In this document: piece by piece, positions 9,346 to 17,323 of the stretch
Numbering within the stretch: the stretch's first letter is position 1
Layout: every line of letters begins with the position of its first letter
DNA from: Pediococcus stilesii
GTDB lineage: Bacteria > Bacillota > Bacilli > Lactobacillales > Lactobacillaceae
NCBI RefSeq assembly: GCF_001437075.1
Contig: NZ_JQBX01000016.1
Location: 1 to 40,737, forward strand
Length of the DNA: 40,737 nt
Direction: 5' to 3'
The notes under the pieces: model-generated
What the model saw: only the letters and a program-made list of their open reading frames with translations
Told to the model about the DNA's origin: nothing
Databases searched by the model: none
Made by a program: the position numbers and the translations under genes

Positions 9346-10134
9346 TTGAAACGAGTTAAAACAGAGGCACGCTGGAAAGAAACTTTTAAGGTAGCGTGGC
9401 CGCTTTGTTTAAGTTACACACCAATTGGGTTAGCGTGTGGAATTTTATTGCACGCTGCAGGTTTCAATACGCTTCTTACTGGATTAGTTTCGTTGGTGAT
9501 CTTTTCCGGTGGAGCTCAGTTTTTGATTGCTCAAATGTTAACGGTAAACGCTCCGATTCTTACAATTGTTTTGATGCTATTTTTCTTGGAATTGCGGTAC
9601 GCATTACTCGGATCAAGCCTTTCAAAGTATTTGCAGGGGGAGAGCCATACTTCCATCTTTACGTTTGCACTGTCTTTAAATGATGAAAATTATGCCGTGA
9701 ACTACTTAAAGTTTGCGACGGATAAGAACTGGACACCAAATGATGCCCGCCAAGTTGAACATTGGTCACTATTATTTTGGTCAGTATCAAACATCATTGG
9801 TTCACTGATTGGTAGTGTCTTAAGTATCAACTTAACGGTTGTTGATTTTGCTTTGACAGCATTATTTATTTATATGATTGTGATGCAAGTTAAATCACGT
9901 CTGTCATTGCTAATTTGTATTTTTTCTGGCGTACTAGCAGCGGTTTGCTTAATTGTTACTAAGAGTACCTTGGGACTTGTAGCATCAACACTAATCGCTT
10001 CATTTACCGGCTTTTTAACGGAAGAATTATTAGTTAAGAAGCGGCCAGCAAGCGCGTTGCTACAGGATATTGGATCTCGTAAAGGCGGTCCGATTATCGA
10101 AGAGATTGATAAAAAAGAGTCAAATATTCTTTAA
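9346..10134 (+). CDS. azlC: Branched-chain amino acid exporter large subunit AzlC
   Basis: AzlC with AzlD forms a membrane exporter for branched-chain amino acids and analogs such as azaleucine. The 262-aa protein shows the family start FKVAWPLCLSYTPIGLACGILL, the FSGGAQFLIAQML motif and FLELRYALLGSSLS, with about seven or eight hydrophobic segments. The start is a TTG at 9346, chosen because TTGGAGG lies 8 nt upstream and because no ATG fits the family N-terminus. The C-terminal 35 residues are charged and probably cytosolic. azlD follows after 21 nt with its own ribosome site. No Lrp-type regulator is near. The leader (9212-9345) holds a weak hairpin without a T-run. Confidence 0.93.
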   Translation: MKRVKTEARWKETFKVAWPLCLSYTPIGLACGILLHAAGFNTLLTGLVSLVIFSGGAQFLIAQMLTVNAPILTIVLMLFFLELRYALLGSSLSKYLQGESHTSIFTFALSLNDENYAVNYLKFATDKNWTPNDARQVEHWSLLFWSVSNIIGSLIGSVLSINLTVVDFALTALFIYMIVMQVKSRLSLLICIFSGVLAAVCLIVTKSTLGLVASTLIASFTGFLTEELLVKKRPASALLQDIGSRKGGPIIEEIDKKESNIL

Positions 10135-10155
10135 TTTATGTAGGAGAAATCGTAT

Positions 10156-10488
10156 ATGGAGTACAGTTCATTAGATCATCTCATGATTATTATTCTAGGT
10201 TTCTTTGTGGCATTTGCACCACGTTACTTACCGCTACTATTTTTTTCAAAACGTCAAATTCCGGACTGGTTTAACGATTGGATGAAGTATGTGCCGATAT
10301 CTTTGTTTACGGCACTAGTAGTTAAGGGAATCTTTATTTCAAGCAAATATACGCTAGTTACCAATGGAAATCTCGCCTTAATTATCGGCGGATTGGTAGT
10401 AATATTAATTGCTTATTGGACACGTTCAATGGCGATGTCCGTAATTGTTGGACTAGTAACTGTAATGATTTTAACGATGATAATTTAA
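10156..10488 (+). CDS. azlD: Branched-chain amino acid transport small subunit AzlD
   Basis: This 110-aa protein is the usual size for AzlD. It has four hydrophobic segments and the family pattern ending the first segment with FAPRYLPLLFF, followed by PDWFNDWMKYVP, and a central TLVTNGNLALIIGGLVV region. It acts in the membrane with AzlC, 21 nt upstream. TAGGAGAAA precedes the ATG. Two hairpins follow the stop codon, so the azlCD unit ends here. Confidence 0.9.
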   Translation: MEYSSLDHLMIIILGFFVAFAPRYLPLLFFSKRQIPDWFNDWMKYVPISLFTALVVKGIFISSKYTLVTNGNLALIIGGLVVILIAYWTRSMAMSVIVGLVTVMILTMII

Positions 10489-10497
10489 AAAAATAAA

Positions 10498-10536
10498 AGC
10501 GGATAATAACGCCATTAAGTTTGGTCAATATCCGCT
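10498..10536 (+). other. Stem-loop after azlD
   Basis: AGCGGATA and TATCCGCT form a perfect 8-bp stem around a 23-nt loop. It has no T-run and directly precedes the strong terminator; it may protect the azlCD mRNA 3' end. Confidence 0.55.
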
Positions 10537-10538
10537 GT

Positions 10539-10580
10539 AAAAAGGAGTTACAACGTCAATTGACGTCGTAACTCCTTTTT
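10539..10580. terminator. Bidirectional terminator between azlD and cfa
   Basis: AAAAAGGAGTTAC pairs with GTAACTCCTTTTT, continued by ACGTCAATTGACGT at the tip, giving a nearly unbroken palindrome of 42 nt. It serves both convergent genes. Confidence 0.9.
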
Positions 10581-10591
10581 GTCAGTCTAAA

Positions 10592-11782
10592 TTAAATTGT
10601 TTTGTTTTCTTTTTCGTACATATAACTGCGGGTCATTGGAAGGGTCCGACCGCTAGCTCCTTTGGTGAGTAGATATTGAATTACATCGATATTTCCAGAT
10701 TCAAATGAAGCAGCAGAAGCTTGCAGATAGAGATCCCACATGCGAACGAAGCGTTCATCAAACATTGATTGAATCTCCGCGCGATGCTTGTTGAAATTCA
10801 AATCCCAAATTTCGGTGGTTCGTTGATAGTGACGACGAAGGGGTTCCATGTCATCAATTTGGAGACCACTTTCAATAATATGATCGATATTTTCGGTTAA
10901 TCCAGGAACGTAGCCACCGGGAAAAATCCATTTGTTAAGCCAACCGTTATTGGCGCCGCCTTGTTGACGGGTGATACCATGAATTAGGGCTACACCATCA
11001 TTTTTAAGATATTTGGCCACATTTTGAAAGTAAATTCCAAGATTTTCTTTACCGACGTGTTCAAACATTCCAACGCTGGTAATGTAATCAAATTTGGCGT
11101 CTCCAAGTTCCCGATAGTCTTGCAGGCGAACTTCAGCAACGCCAGCTAAGCCTTCATCATTAATTCGCTGCTGAACGAAATCATATTGTTCCTGACTGAG
11201 GGTTACACCAACAACTTTTAGATCGAACTCTTTGGCTGCGGTTAACATTAGTGTCCCCCAGCCACAGCCGATGTCTAGAAGGGTCTTTCCCCGTTGCGGA
11301 TTGAGCTTACGAATAATATGACGAACTTTATTCATTTGAGCAGTTTCAAGGTCGTCGTGCTCATTTTCAAAGTAGGCACAGGAGTAAGTCATCGTTGGGT
11401 CTAGCCAGAGTTTGTAAAAGTCATTGCCAATGTCATAGTGATCTTGAATATCTTCTTTGCTTTCTTGTTCACCGTGGCCTTGTTTTGGAAGAAAATGAAT
11501 AAATTTTTTATTATGGAAAAAACTATTCGCATTTTCATAAGCAGATGTAATTAACTGTTGTAAACTACCTTCAATTGTAATCGTACCATCCATATATGCT
11601 TCACCAAGCGCGATTGAAGCATTTTTAACAATGCTTTTGATGGGAATGGGTTTATTAAATGTAATGGTTACTTGAGGATCACCATCGCCGTATACGGCTG
11701 TACTTCCGTCCCAGTAATTGACGCGAACAGGGATGTTAAATGAACGCTTCAAAAACGATTTATAAAATTGTTTATCAAACAT
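10592..11782 (-). CDS. cfa: Cyclopropane-fatty-acyl-phospholipid synthase
   Basis: Cfa transfers a methylene group from S-adenosylmethionine to the double bond of membrane phospholipid acyl chains, a common acid and ethanol stress adaptation. The 396-aa protein has an N-terminal domain of about 115 residues with VRVNYWDGS. The SAM-dependent domain follows, with [23 protein letters not shown], the SAM motif [21 protein letters not shown] and the C-terminal [12 protein letters not shown] region. I place the start at 11782 ([10 protein letters not shown]), preceded by GGAAAGGA. A longer open frame to 12055 overlaps the opposite-strand gene and lacks homology-like sequence. It is divergent from the TPR-like gene. 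Confidence 0.94.
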   Translation of the reverse strand: MFDKQFYKSFLKRSFNIPVRVNYWDGSTAVYGDGDPQVTITFNKPIPIKSIVKNASIALGEAYMDGTITIEGSLQQLITSAYENANSFFHNKKFIHFLPKQGHGEQESKEDIQDHYDIGNDFYKLWLDPTMTYSCAYFENEHDDLETAQMNKVRHIIRKLNPQRGKTLLDIGCGWGTLMLTAAKEFDLKVVGVTLSQEQYDFVQQRINDEGLAGVAEVRLQDYRELGDAKFDYITSVGMFEHVGKENLGIYFQNVAKYLKNDGVALIHGITRQQGGANNGWLNKWIFPGGYVPGLTENIDHIIESGLQIDDMEPLRRHYQRTTEIWDLNFNKHRAEIQSMFDERFVRMWDLYLQASAASFESGNIDVIQYLLTKGASGRTLPMTRSYMYEKENKTI

Positions 11783-11896
11783 TTTTCCAATCCTTTCCAA
11801 ATTAAGGTATACAACTGTTATAACGTTAGTTGAAGAACATTTCAAATGTAAAATCTTAGGTTTAAAACGTTGAAGATAAGTTAAATTTGGTTCGCG

Positions 11897-11905
11897 TGGT
11901 ATAAT
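11897..11905 (+). promoter_or_regulatory. Extended -10 promoter of the TPR-like gene
   Basis: TGGTATAAT is an extended -10 (TGn plus perfect TATAAT) 30 nt before the ATG at 11936. No strong -35 is seen, as is common with the extended form. Confidence 0.6.
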
Positions 11906-11935
11906 TAAACAGATACTTTTGCAGGAGGTTAGTCG

Positions 11936-12763
11936 ATGAAAAGATGGATTTGGGCCGTGCTGATTTTTTTGGTAGCAGGGGTTGTGGGCGGCTATTCGGT
12001 AGCCCATTACCATGAAGACCAACTTCAATACAGTCGAAATGTGGTTAATGGTCAAACTGCGATCGAACAGTCCAATTATGCCGCAGCAGAAAATTATTTT
12101 TCACGGGCGTTGACGAAGAAAAAATATGATCCGGTCGCAAATGATCTTTTTGAACAAACTAAAAAATTTGTCCGAGCGGAGTCGGAGTTTAAGAGCCATG
12201 AATTTACGAGCGCTCGCATCGACTACCAGGGCGTTGACAAATATAAAAAAGGCTCTAAGACGTTAAAAGAGCGCGCAAAAGATAAAATTGCGTTAATCGA
12301 TAAAATTAAGAAAAATGTTAAAAAATTTAACAAGCAGTTGGAAGAAGCTAAAAAGATGAACGCCGCATGGAATTTCTATGGTTCGAATGCAACCATTGAT
12401 AGCTTATTGAGTAGCGCGGAGTTTAAAAAGAACTACTACGAAACATTGTACGACCAAGCGGTTATTTTACAGCGCTTTAACAATGCCGGGATTGTGGCCG
12501 ATCAAAGTGCCTTTAGTGATGATACGACGCCTGATAATGGGGGAGGCTCTAGTTCAAATCAGCCAAGCATTGCTCCAAGATATCGTGGGCCGGGACCGGC
12601 GACGGCTCCGTCAACACCTGACAAGAAGGCGTCAAGCTCTTCTAGTTCCAAAAAGAGTTCAGAAAGTTCGTCGAAGGCAAAAGATGAATCTAGTACAAGT
12701 GATTCAAAGCAGGAAAGCTCCTCTAAGGACAGTTCTTCAAAAAGTGACGCTTCATCAAAATAA
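11936..12763 (+). CDS. Membrane-anchored extracytoplasmic protein with TPR-like repeats and Ser-rich tail
   Basis: I do not recognise a named family for this 275-aa protein. Residues 4-23 are a single hydrophobic segment ([19 protein letters not shown]) without a clear cleavage site, so it is probably an N-in, C-out anchor. Residues 30-175 are helical and charged, with TPR-like character ([20 protein letters not shown], then SARIDYQGV). From about 195 the chain becomes low-complexity, first Pro/Gly-rich and then almost entirely Ser, Lys, Asp and Glu to the end. Such tails often reach through or stick to the wall. GCAGGAGG lies before the ATG. Codon usage fits the neighbours. A role in envelope assembly is possible but not shown. 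Confidence 0.8.
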   Translation: MKRWIWAVLIFLVAGVVGGYSVAHYHEDQLQYSRNVVNGQTAIEQSNYAAAENYFSRALTKKKYDPVANDLFEQTKKFVRAESEFKSHEFTSARIDYQGVDKYKKGSKTLKERAKDKIALIDKIKKNVKKFNKQLEEAKKMNAAWNFYGSNATIDSLLSSAEFKKNYYETLYDQAVILQRFNNAGIVADQSAFSDDTTPDNGGGSSSNQPSIAPRYRGPGPATAPSTPDKKASSSSSSKKSSESSSKAKDESSTSDSKQESSSKDSSSKSDASSK

Positions 12764-12767
12764 GTTC

Positions 12768-12796
12768 TTGTAAATTTTGATTTGGGGAACTATAAT
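12768..12796 (+). promoter_or_regulatory. Promoter of the enolase gene
   Basis: TTGTAA and TATAAT are separated by exactly 17 nt. The predicted transcript starts near 12803 and carries a leader of about 120 nt before the eno ATG. Confidence 0.75.
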
Positions 12797-12809
12797 TTGG
12801 TTGTAATTG

Positions 12810-12900
12810 AATAGGCGATGACGTTCGCCGTAAATAATTGATAATAATTTGATGACGTCTATTACTTTAGTTTGTGCTGGAGTAATAGGCGTCTTTTTTT
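12810..12900 (+). promoter_or_regulatory. Candidate transcription attenuator in the enolase leader
   Basis: A terminator (12854-12866 GACGTCTATTACT with 12881-12893 AGTAATAGGCGTC, one G-T pair, then seven Ts) ends 26 nt before the eno ATG. Upstream, AATAGGCG at 12810-12817 copies the terminator's 3' arm and can pair with its 5' arm instead (8 bp, one G-T). GGCGA (12814-12818) can alternatively pair with TCGCC (12825-12829), freeing the terminator. This is the layout of a terminator/antiterminator switch. The ligand or protein that would set it is unknown. Confidence 0.55.
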
Positions 12901-12925
12901 ATTACCTAAGAGGGGAAGTTTTAGC

Positions 12926-14212
12926 ATGGAAAAGGTAATCGAAAGCATTAAGGCAAGAGAAATTTTTGATTCACGTGGGAACCCAACTGTGGAGGTCGAT
13001 GTGATTCTTTCAGATGGAACCCGGGGAAGAGCGGAGGTTCCTTCGGGGGCCTCTACCGGTGAAAAGGAAGCGGTGGAACTGCGTGATGGCGGAACTCGGC
13101 TCCAAGGCAAAGGGGTTCATAAAGCAGTTATGAATGTTAATCAAGATATTGCACAGGCTTTAAAGGGAACCGATCCATTTAATCAAGCCCTGGTGGATCA
13201 AATGATGATTGATTTAGATGGCACTGAAAACAAACGGAAACTAGGAGCTAACGCGATTTTAGGAGTTTCAATGGCCGTCGCACGGGCGGCAGCTAATTCC
13301 TTGAAAGTACCACTTTATCGCTATTTAGGTGGAACAGATTTGGAACTTCCACAGACTTTTCACAACGTGATCAATGGTGGAGAACACGCTGATAACGGGA
13401 TCGATATTCAGGAGTTTATGATTACTCCGGTTGAACGGGACAGTTTTAGAGATGGATTTGAAAAAATCGTCAATACGTACCACGTCCTAAAGAAGGTGAT
13501 TGAAGAAGCTGGCTATACGACGGGATTAGGCGACGAGGGCGGCTTTGCACCAGATTTAAGTTCTTCAGAAGAAGCGTTGCAGATGCTCCATGATGCAATT
13601 TTAAAGGCGGGATACACACCAGGAAAAGAAATTGCGATTGCTTTTGACGCCGCGGCCTCATACTTTTTTAATCGAGAAACTAAGAACTATGATTTTGAAG
13701 GAAAAACGTATTCACCACGTGAACTTGGAGAATATTACGCCAGTCTGTTTGAAAAATTTCCAGAAATTATTTCAATCGAAGATCCTTATGGAGAGGAAGA
13801 TTGGGATAGTTTTGCCGAATTTACTGAAAAATATGGACAACAAATTCAAATCGTTGCCGATGATCCGGTCTGCACTAATCCAAAATTGATTCGAGAGGCA
13901 ATTAAGAAGGGGATGGCCAATTCAATTTTAATTAAATTAAATCAGATTGGCACAGTTACCAAAACCCTGGAGGCAATTCGTTTAGCGCGGAAGAATGGTT
14001 ATACCACCATGATGTCACACCGTTCTGGTGAAACGGGTGATCCATTTATCGCCGACTTTACGGTTGCGACTAATTCAGCTGAATTAAAGTCTGGCGCCCC
14101 TGCAAGATCAGAACGGGTCGAAAAATATAACCAATTGTTGCGGATTGAGGAGGAACTTGGTCAAGCTGGGACCCGCCTGGCCCATTTTCCTGACAATGTT
14201 GATTACGATTGA
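12926..14212 (+). CDS. eno: Enolase (phosphopyruvate hydratase), divergent form
   Basis: Enolase converts 2-phosphoglycerate to phosphoenolpyruvate in the cytosol with Mg2+. The 428-aa protein has all catalytic and metal residues in context: SGASTGEKEAVELRDGG, the Glu in DIQEFMITP, GDEGGFAPDL, metal ligands in AIAFDAAAS, SIEDPYGEEDW and VADDPVCTN, catalytic Lys337 in ILIKLNQIG, SHRSGET, and Lys388. It departs from the usual lactobacillar enzyme at several conserved spots (HNVINGGEHADNGID, VADDPVCTN in place of VGDDLFVTN, SAELKSGAPARSER). It is not in a gap-pgk-tpi cluster, and its codons are less biased than those of gpmA next door. It may therefore be a second, regulated enolase. GAGGGGAAG precedes ATG 12926. 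Confidence 0.93.
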   Translation: MEKVIESIKAREIFDSRGNPTVEVDVILSDGTRGRAEVPSGASTGEKEAVELRDGGTRLQGKGVHKAVMNVNQDIAQALKGTDPFNQALVDQMMIDLDGTENKRKLGANAILGVSMAVARAAANSLKVPLYRYLGGTDLELPQTFHNVINGGEHADNGIDIQEFMITPVERDSFRDGFEKIVNTYHVLKKVIEEAGYTTGLGDEGGFAPDLSSSEEALQMLHDAILKAGYTPGKEIAIAFDAAASYFFNRETKNYDFEGKTYSPRELGEYYASLFEKFPEIISIEDPYGEEDWDSFAEFTEKYGQQIQIVADDPVCTNPKLIREAIKKGMANSILIKLNQIGTVTKTLEAIRLARKNGYTTMMSHRSGETGDPFIADFTVATNSAELKSGAPARSERVEKYNQLLRIEEELGQAGTRLAHFPDNVDYD

Positions 14213-14233
14213 TTAAACTTTTTCACTTTCAGT

Positions 14234-14262
14234 TTGTGAAAATCCGTGAAAAATTGTAAAAT
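14234..14262 (+). promoter_or_regulatory. Promoter of gpmA
   Basis: TTGTGA and TAAAAT are 17 nt apart, 44 nt before the gpmA ATG. The -35 lies inside a TTTTCAC/GTGAAAA inverted repeat (14221-14241), which could be a regulator site or a weak end signal for eno. Confidence 0.65.
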
Positions 14263-14306
14263 TGTAGTGTTAGAAATTTATTTGAAGAAAGAGGTATTTA
14301 AACGAT

Positions 14307-14996
14307 ATGGCAAAATTAGTTTTAATCCGTCATGGACAAAGTCAATGGAACTTATCAAACCAATTTACTGGTTGGGTTGATGTTGATCTTAGCGACGAAG
14401 GTGTAAAACAAGCACAAAACGCTGGTAAGTTAATCAAGGAAGCTGGTCTTGAATTTGACCAAGCTTACACATCAGTATTGACACGTGCCATCAAGACTTT
14501 GCACTATGCTTTGGAAGGTTCAGACCAACTTTGGATTCCTGAAATGAAGACATGGCGCTTAAACGAACGTCATTACGGTGCTCTTCAAGGCCAAAACAAG
14601 GCTGAAGCTGCTAAGAAGTGGGGCGATGACCAAGTTCATACATGGCGTCGTTCATACGATGTTCTTCCTCCACTATTGAGTGCAGATGATGAAGGATCAG
14701 CAGCAAACGACCGTCGTTACGCTGACTTAGACCCACGTATCATTCCTGGTGGTGAAAACCTCAAGGTAACTCTTGAACGTGTTATTCCTTTCTGGGAAGA
14801 CGAAGTTGCTCCTAAGTTGATTGATGGCAAGAACATCATCATTGCTGCACATGGTAACTCACTTCGTGCATTGAGCAAGTACATCGAAGGTATCTCTGAT
14901 GAAGATATCATCAACCTTGAAATGGCAACTGGCGAACCAGTTGTTTACGACTTCAACGAAAAGCTTGAAGTACAAAGCAAAACAAAGCTTAACTAA
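14307..14996 (+). CDS. gpmA: 2,3-bisphosphoglycerate-dependent phosphoglycerate mutase
   Basis: GpmA interconverts 3- and 2-phosphoglycerate, the step before enolase. The 229-aa protein is of normal length. Its phosphorylated histidine is His9 in [10 protein letters not shown], followed by [24 protein letters not shown], the acid region [12 protein letters not shown] and [10 protein letters not shown] with the second histidine. Codon use is strongly biased (nearly all CGT for Arg, GGT for Gly, GAA for Glu), as expected for a very highly expressed glycolytic gene and clearly stronger than in the enolase gene upstream. AAAGAGG precedes the ATG, and a strong terminator follows, so it is probably monocistronic from its own promoter. 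Confidence 0.96.
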   Translation: MAKLVLIRHGQSQWNLSNQFTGWVDVDLSDEGVKQAQNAGKLIKEAGLEFDQAYTSVLTRAIKTLHYALEGSDQLWIPEMKTWRLNERHYGALQGQNKAEAAKKWGDDQVHTWRRSYDVLPPLLSADDEGSAANDRRYADLDPRIIPGGENLKVTLERVIPFWEDEVAPKLIDGKNIIIAAHGNSLRALSKYIEGISDEDIINLEMATGEPVVYDFNEKLEVQSKTKLN

Positions 14997-15009
14997 TTTT
15001 AGTTAATGT

Positions 15010-15052
15010 AAAAAGTGCTGAATTCCCCTCCTTGGGAATCAGCACTTTTTTT
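15010..15052. terminator. Bidirectional terminator between gpmA and the MFS gene
   Basis: AAAAAGTGCTGAATTCCC pairs with GGGAATCAGCACTTTTT around a 6-nt loop with a bulge, flanked by A and T runs on both sides. Confidence 0.9.
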
Positions 15053-15062
15053 AGTATACTAT

Positions 15063-16331
15063 TTATTTTTCTGAGGCATTAATTTCACTTTGTAAGTCAA
15101 GATCATAGCGGCGAGCGCTAGGTAGAAAGAGAATTAAAATTCCACACAAAACGCTCCCGATGCCACCAATTAGGAATAAATTTTGGACACCAATTTGGTC
15201 CCCAAGCGGTCCGGCAAAGATGAGGCCAATTGGGCCGCCGATGCTCATCAAGCTGCCAAAGACTCCCATGATTCGACCGAGTATTTCTGGCGGATAGCTT
15301 TGTTGGATCATCGCCATTAGCATGGTGTTGAAAAAGGGGACTGAAAAGCCGGCAATGCCGTTTAAGCCGATGAAAATCCAAAATCCAAGGGTGGTTCCAG
15401 GAAGCAATCCGGAGCCACCAATGGTGATCCCAACAATAAAGAAAGCAATGATTAATGGAATCATGCGATTATGCCAATTTTTTTGAATCCCAATGATTGC
15501 ACCACCGAATAACATTCCCACTGACCAAACTACTTCTACAATTCCCGCCTGAGCAATCGTCCCGTGAAAATATTGAACAGTCATTAATGGATACATTGAA
15601 CCAACTGGCATAAATAAGAGCGTAAAAAGAGTACCGATCAAAGTGATTCGCCATAGTCCAGGACGGGTTCTTAGTTTTTTTAACCCAAAAATGGCATCTT
15701 GCCCGGCGTGAACTTCCGTAACGGCATTAGCAGAATTGTCGGGGATTTTTACCAAGAGTAGTAGACTAGCCCCAATGATAAAACCAATCACATCCAGAAG
15801 AATCAAATATTGAATTGAGACGATGCTAAAAAGAAATGCTCCAAGCGCGGGAGCAATGATAAAATTGGCGGATTGAATCATTCCCAATTGACCATTAAAC
15901 CGCGTCAATTCGTCGGCAGGAACCATGGTTGGGAGTGCCGACTGGATCGTGGGTTGCTGGAAAGTTTGGGCGACGGCTCGCATAAATAGACTAACAAATA
16001 CTAGCCAGAGCGGAAAACTGGATTCCAAACTGCCTGCAATACTAAGAAAAACCGCAAAAATGGCAACAATTGCGTCGGTAATAATTAACAGAGCACGTTT
16101 GTTAGAGCGGTCAATTAGTCCACCAACAAATGGGGATAATAGGATCATTGGTAGCATTCCCAAAATTGAAGCAACACTTAGAATCGTTGCCGATTTTGTT
16201 TGCATAGTTAGGTACCAAATAATTGAATACTGAACAATCATACTGGTAATTCCTGAAAGAAACTGTCCAGTTAAAAAGATATAAATGTTTTGTTTCCAAT
16301 TTTGGATCCCGGATAGTTCAAAATTTGGCAT
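15063..16331 (-). CDS. MFS transporter, macrolide-efflux (MefA-like) type
   Basis: This 422-aa protein has about 12 transmembrane segments in two halves. Its N-terminus (IYIFLTGQFLSGITSMIVQYSIIWYL) and the loop 2-3 motif GGLIDRSNKRALLI match the MefA/NarK-like efflux group of the major facilitator superfamily, which expels drugs by proton exchange. The second half repeats a weaker form (FGGAIIGIQKNWHNRMIPL). The substrate cannot be read from sequence. I chose the ATG at 16331 (MPNFELSG) with AAGGAAGG upstream over a GTG nine bases earlier, which overlaps the ribosome site. It is convergent with gpmA and divergent from the NAD(P)-binding protein. Confidence 0.88.
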   Translation of the reverse strand: MPNFELSGIQNWKQNIYIFLTGQFLSGITSMIVQYSIIWYLTMQTKSATILSVASILGMLPMILLSPFVGGLIDRSNKRALLIITDAIVAIFAVFLSIAGSLESSFPLWLVFVSLFMRAVAQTFQQPTIQSALPTMVPADELTRFNGQLGMIQSANFIIAPALGAFLFSIVSIQYLILLDVIGFIIGASLLLLVKIPDNSANAVTEVHAGQDAIFGLKKLRTRPGLWRITLIGTLFTLLFMPVGSMYPLMTVQYFHGTIAQAGIVEVVWSVGMLFGGAIIGIQKNWHNRMIPLIIAFFIVGITIGGSGLLPGTTLGFWIFIGLNGIAGFSVPFFNTMLMAMIQQSYPPEILGRIMGVFGSLMSIGGPIGLIFAGPLGDQIGVQNLFLIGGIGSVLCGILILFLPSARRYDLDLQSEINASEK

Positions 16332-16475
16332 GTAAATCACCTTCCTTGAATTGGATTAGCTAGAAAAGCTTACCAAAGGGCAACCTACTAGTCAACGAAG
16401 AACAATTACCTCATTGTATTTTTTATGCAACAAATAATTGATACTCGGATTTAATTGCTCAGATAAGTGGTAGTA

Positions 16476-16505
16476 TTCATATTATCATTGATATTTTTGT
16501 ATAAT
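16476..16505 (+). promoter_or_regulatory. Candidate promoter of the NAD(P)-binding protein gene
   Basis: TTCATA and a perfect TATAAT are 18 nt apart, about 30 nt upstream of the ATG at 16537. The -35 is only a partial match. Confidence 0.4.
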
Positions 16506-16536
16506 TAGTTAAAAGAACAGAAGTAGGAGGTTTGTC

Positions 16537-17172
16537 ATGAAAGTATTTATTGTTGGATCGACTGGAAGGGTTGCGTCAAATTTAATCAAGAACTTAGTAG
16601 ATAGAGGCCACGAAGTTTTTGCGGGAGCTCGTCAGATAGAACGGGTTGTTAAAATGGACCATGTTCACCCGGTTCATTTAGACTTACATGCGGACGTTGA
16701 TGTAATTAGTGAAGTAATTGATAGCGTTGACGCAGTTTATTTTGTGGCGGGATCCCGTGGGAAGGATCTGCTTCAAACGGATGCCTTTGGGGCAGTAAAA
16801 GTGATGCAGGCGGCCGAAAAAAATGAAATTAAACGGTTCATCATGTTAAGTTCAATGTATTCTTTAGAGCCCGAACAATGGCATCGACGGGGACTTGATC
16901 AGTTAACAAATTACAATATTGCCAAATTCTTCGCTGATAATTATCTTGTAAATCAGACAAGTCTCGACTATACCATTCTTCAACCGACTACCTTAGTTGA
17001 AGAAAAAGGAAGCGGAAAGGTTTCAATTGGTACAGCGACAAATTCGACAAACTCAATTGAAAATGTTGCTGCCGTACTTGCCGCAATTTTGGACGCTGAT
17101 AATACCATCGGAAAAGTAATCATGATGAGCGATGGGAATGATGAGATTGGGGCGGCATTAGCTGAAATTTAA
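16537..17172 (+). CDS. NAD(P)-binding protein (atypical SDR / NmrA-like)
   Basis: The 211-aa protein is a compact Rossmann-fold protein. Its N-terminus MKVFIVGSTGRVASNLIKNL is the dinucleotide-binding loop, followed by a basic segment (ARQIERV) suggesting NADP(H) preference, and an HLDLHADVD strand. The short-chain dehydrogenase middle section has FIMLSSMYSLEP and a Tyr (TNYNIAKF) plus Lys in roughly the YxxxK position. It belongs with the atypical SDRs annotated as NAD-dependent epimerase, NmrA-like or sugar-epimerase proteins in lactobacilli; the substrate is unknown. GTAGGAGG lies before the ATG. It stands alone between the MFS gene and the MarR operon, with a terminator after it. Confidence 0.85.
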   Translation: MKVFIVGSTGRVASNLIKNLVDRGHEVFAGARQIERVVKMDHVHPVHLDLHADVDVISEVIDSVDAVYFVAGSRGKDLLQTDAFGAVKVMQAAEKNEIKRFIMLSSMYSLEPEQWHRRGLDQLTNYNIAKFFADNYLVNQTSLDYTILQPTTLVEEKGSGKVSIGTATNSTNSIENVAAVLAAILDADNTIGKVIMMSDGNDEIGAALAEI

Positions 17173-17191
17173 TTCATGAGTTAATTTAACT

Positions 17192-17213
17192 GGGACTGAA
17201 AGGTCCTTTTTTT
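17192..17213 (+). terminator. Terminator of the NAD(P)-binding protein gene
   Basis: GGAC pairs with GTCC over a short TGAAAG loop, followed by seven Ts. The stem is short but the layout is typical. Confidence 0.6.
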
Positions 17214-17229
17214 ATTTCTTTAATTTTAG

Positions 17230-17298
17230 TTAGTTTGAGTATTGACAAACTAAATAATTCGCAATACAATTTATTTTGTTAGTTAAGATATCAACTAA
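17230..17298 (+). promoter_or_regulatory. Promoter with two inverted-repeat operators of the MarR-ABC operon
   Basis: A consensus -35 TTGACA (17242-17247) and TACAAT (17265-17270) are 17 nt apart. TTAGTTTG/CAAACTAA (17230-17253, 8-nt spacer) spans the -35. TTAGTT/AACTAA (17279-17298, 8-nt spacer) covers the expected start point. Two related perfect dyads around one promoter directly before a MarR gene suggest autorepression. Confidence 0.7.
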
Positions 17299-17323
17299 AT
17301 AAATTAATAGGAGATTTTAGATT

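Noticed and set aside
11783-12055. 91-codon upstream extension of cfa on the minus strand
   Set aside because: It overlaps the start of the opposite-strand TPR-like gene and crosses its promoter, while a family-like start with a good ribosome site exists at 11782.
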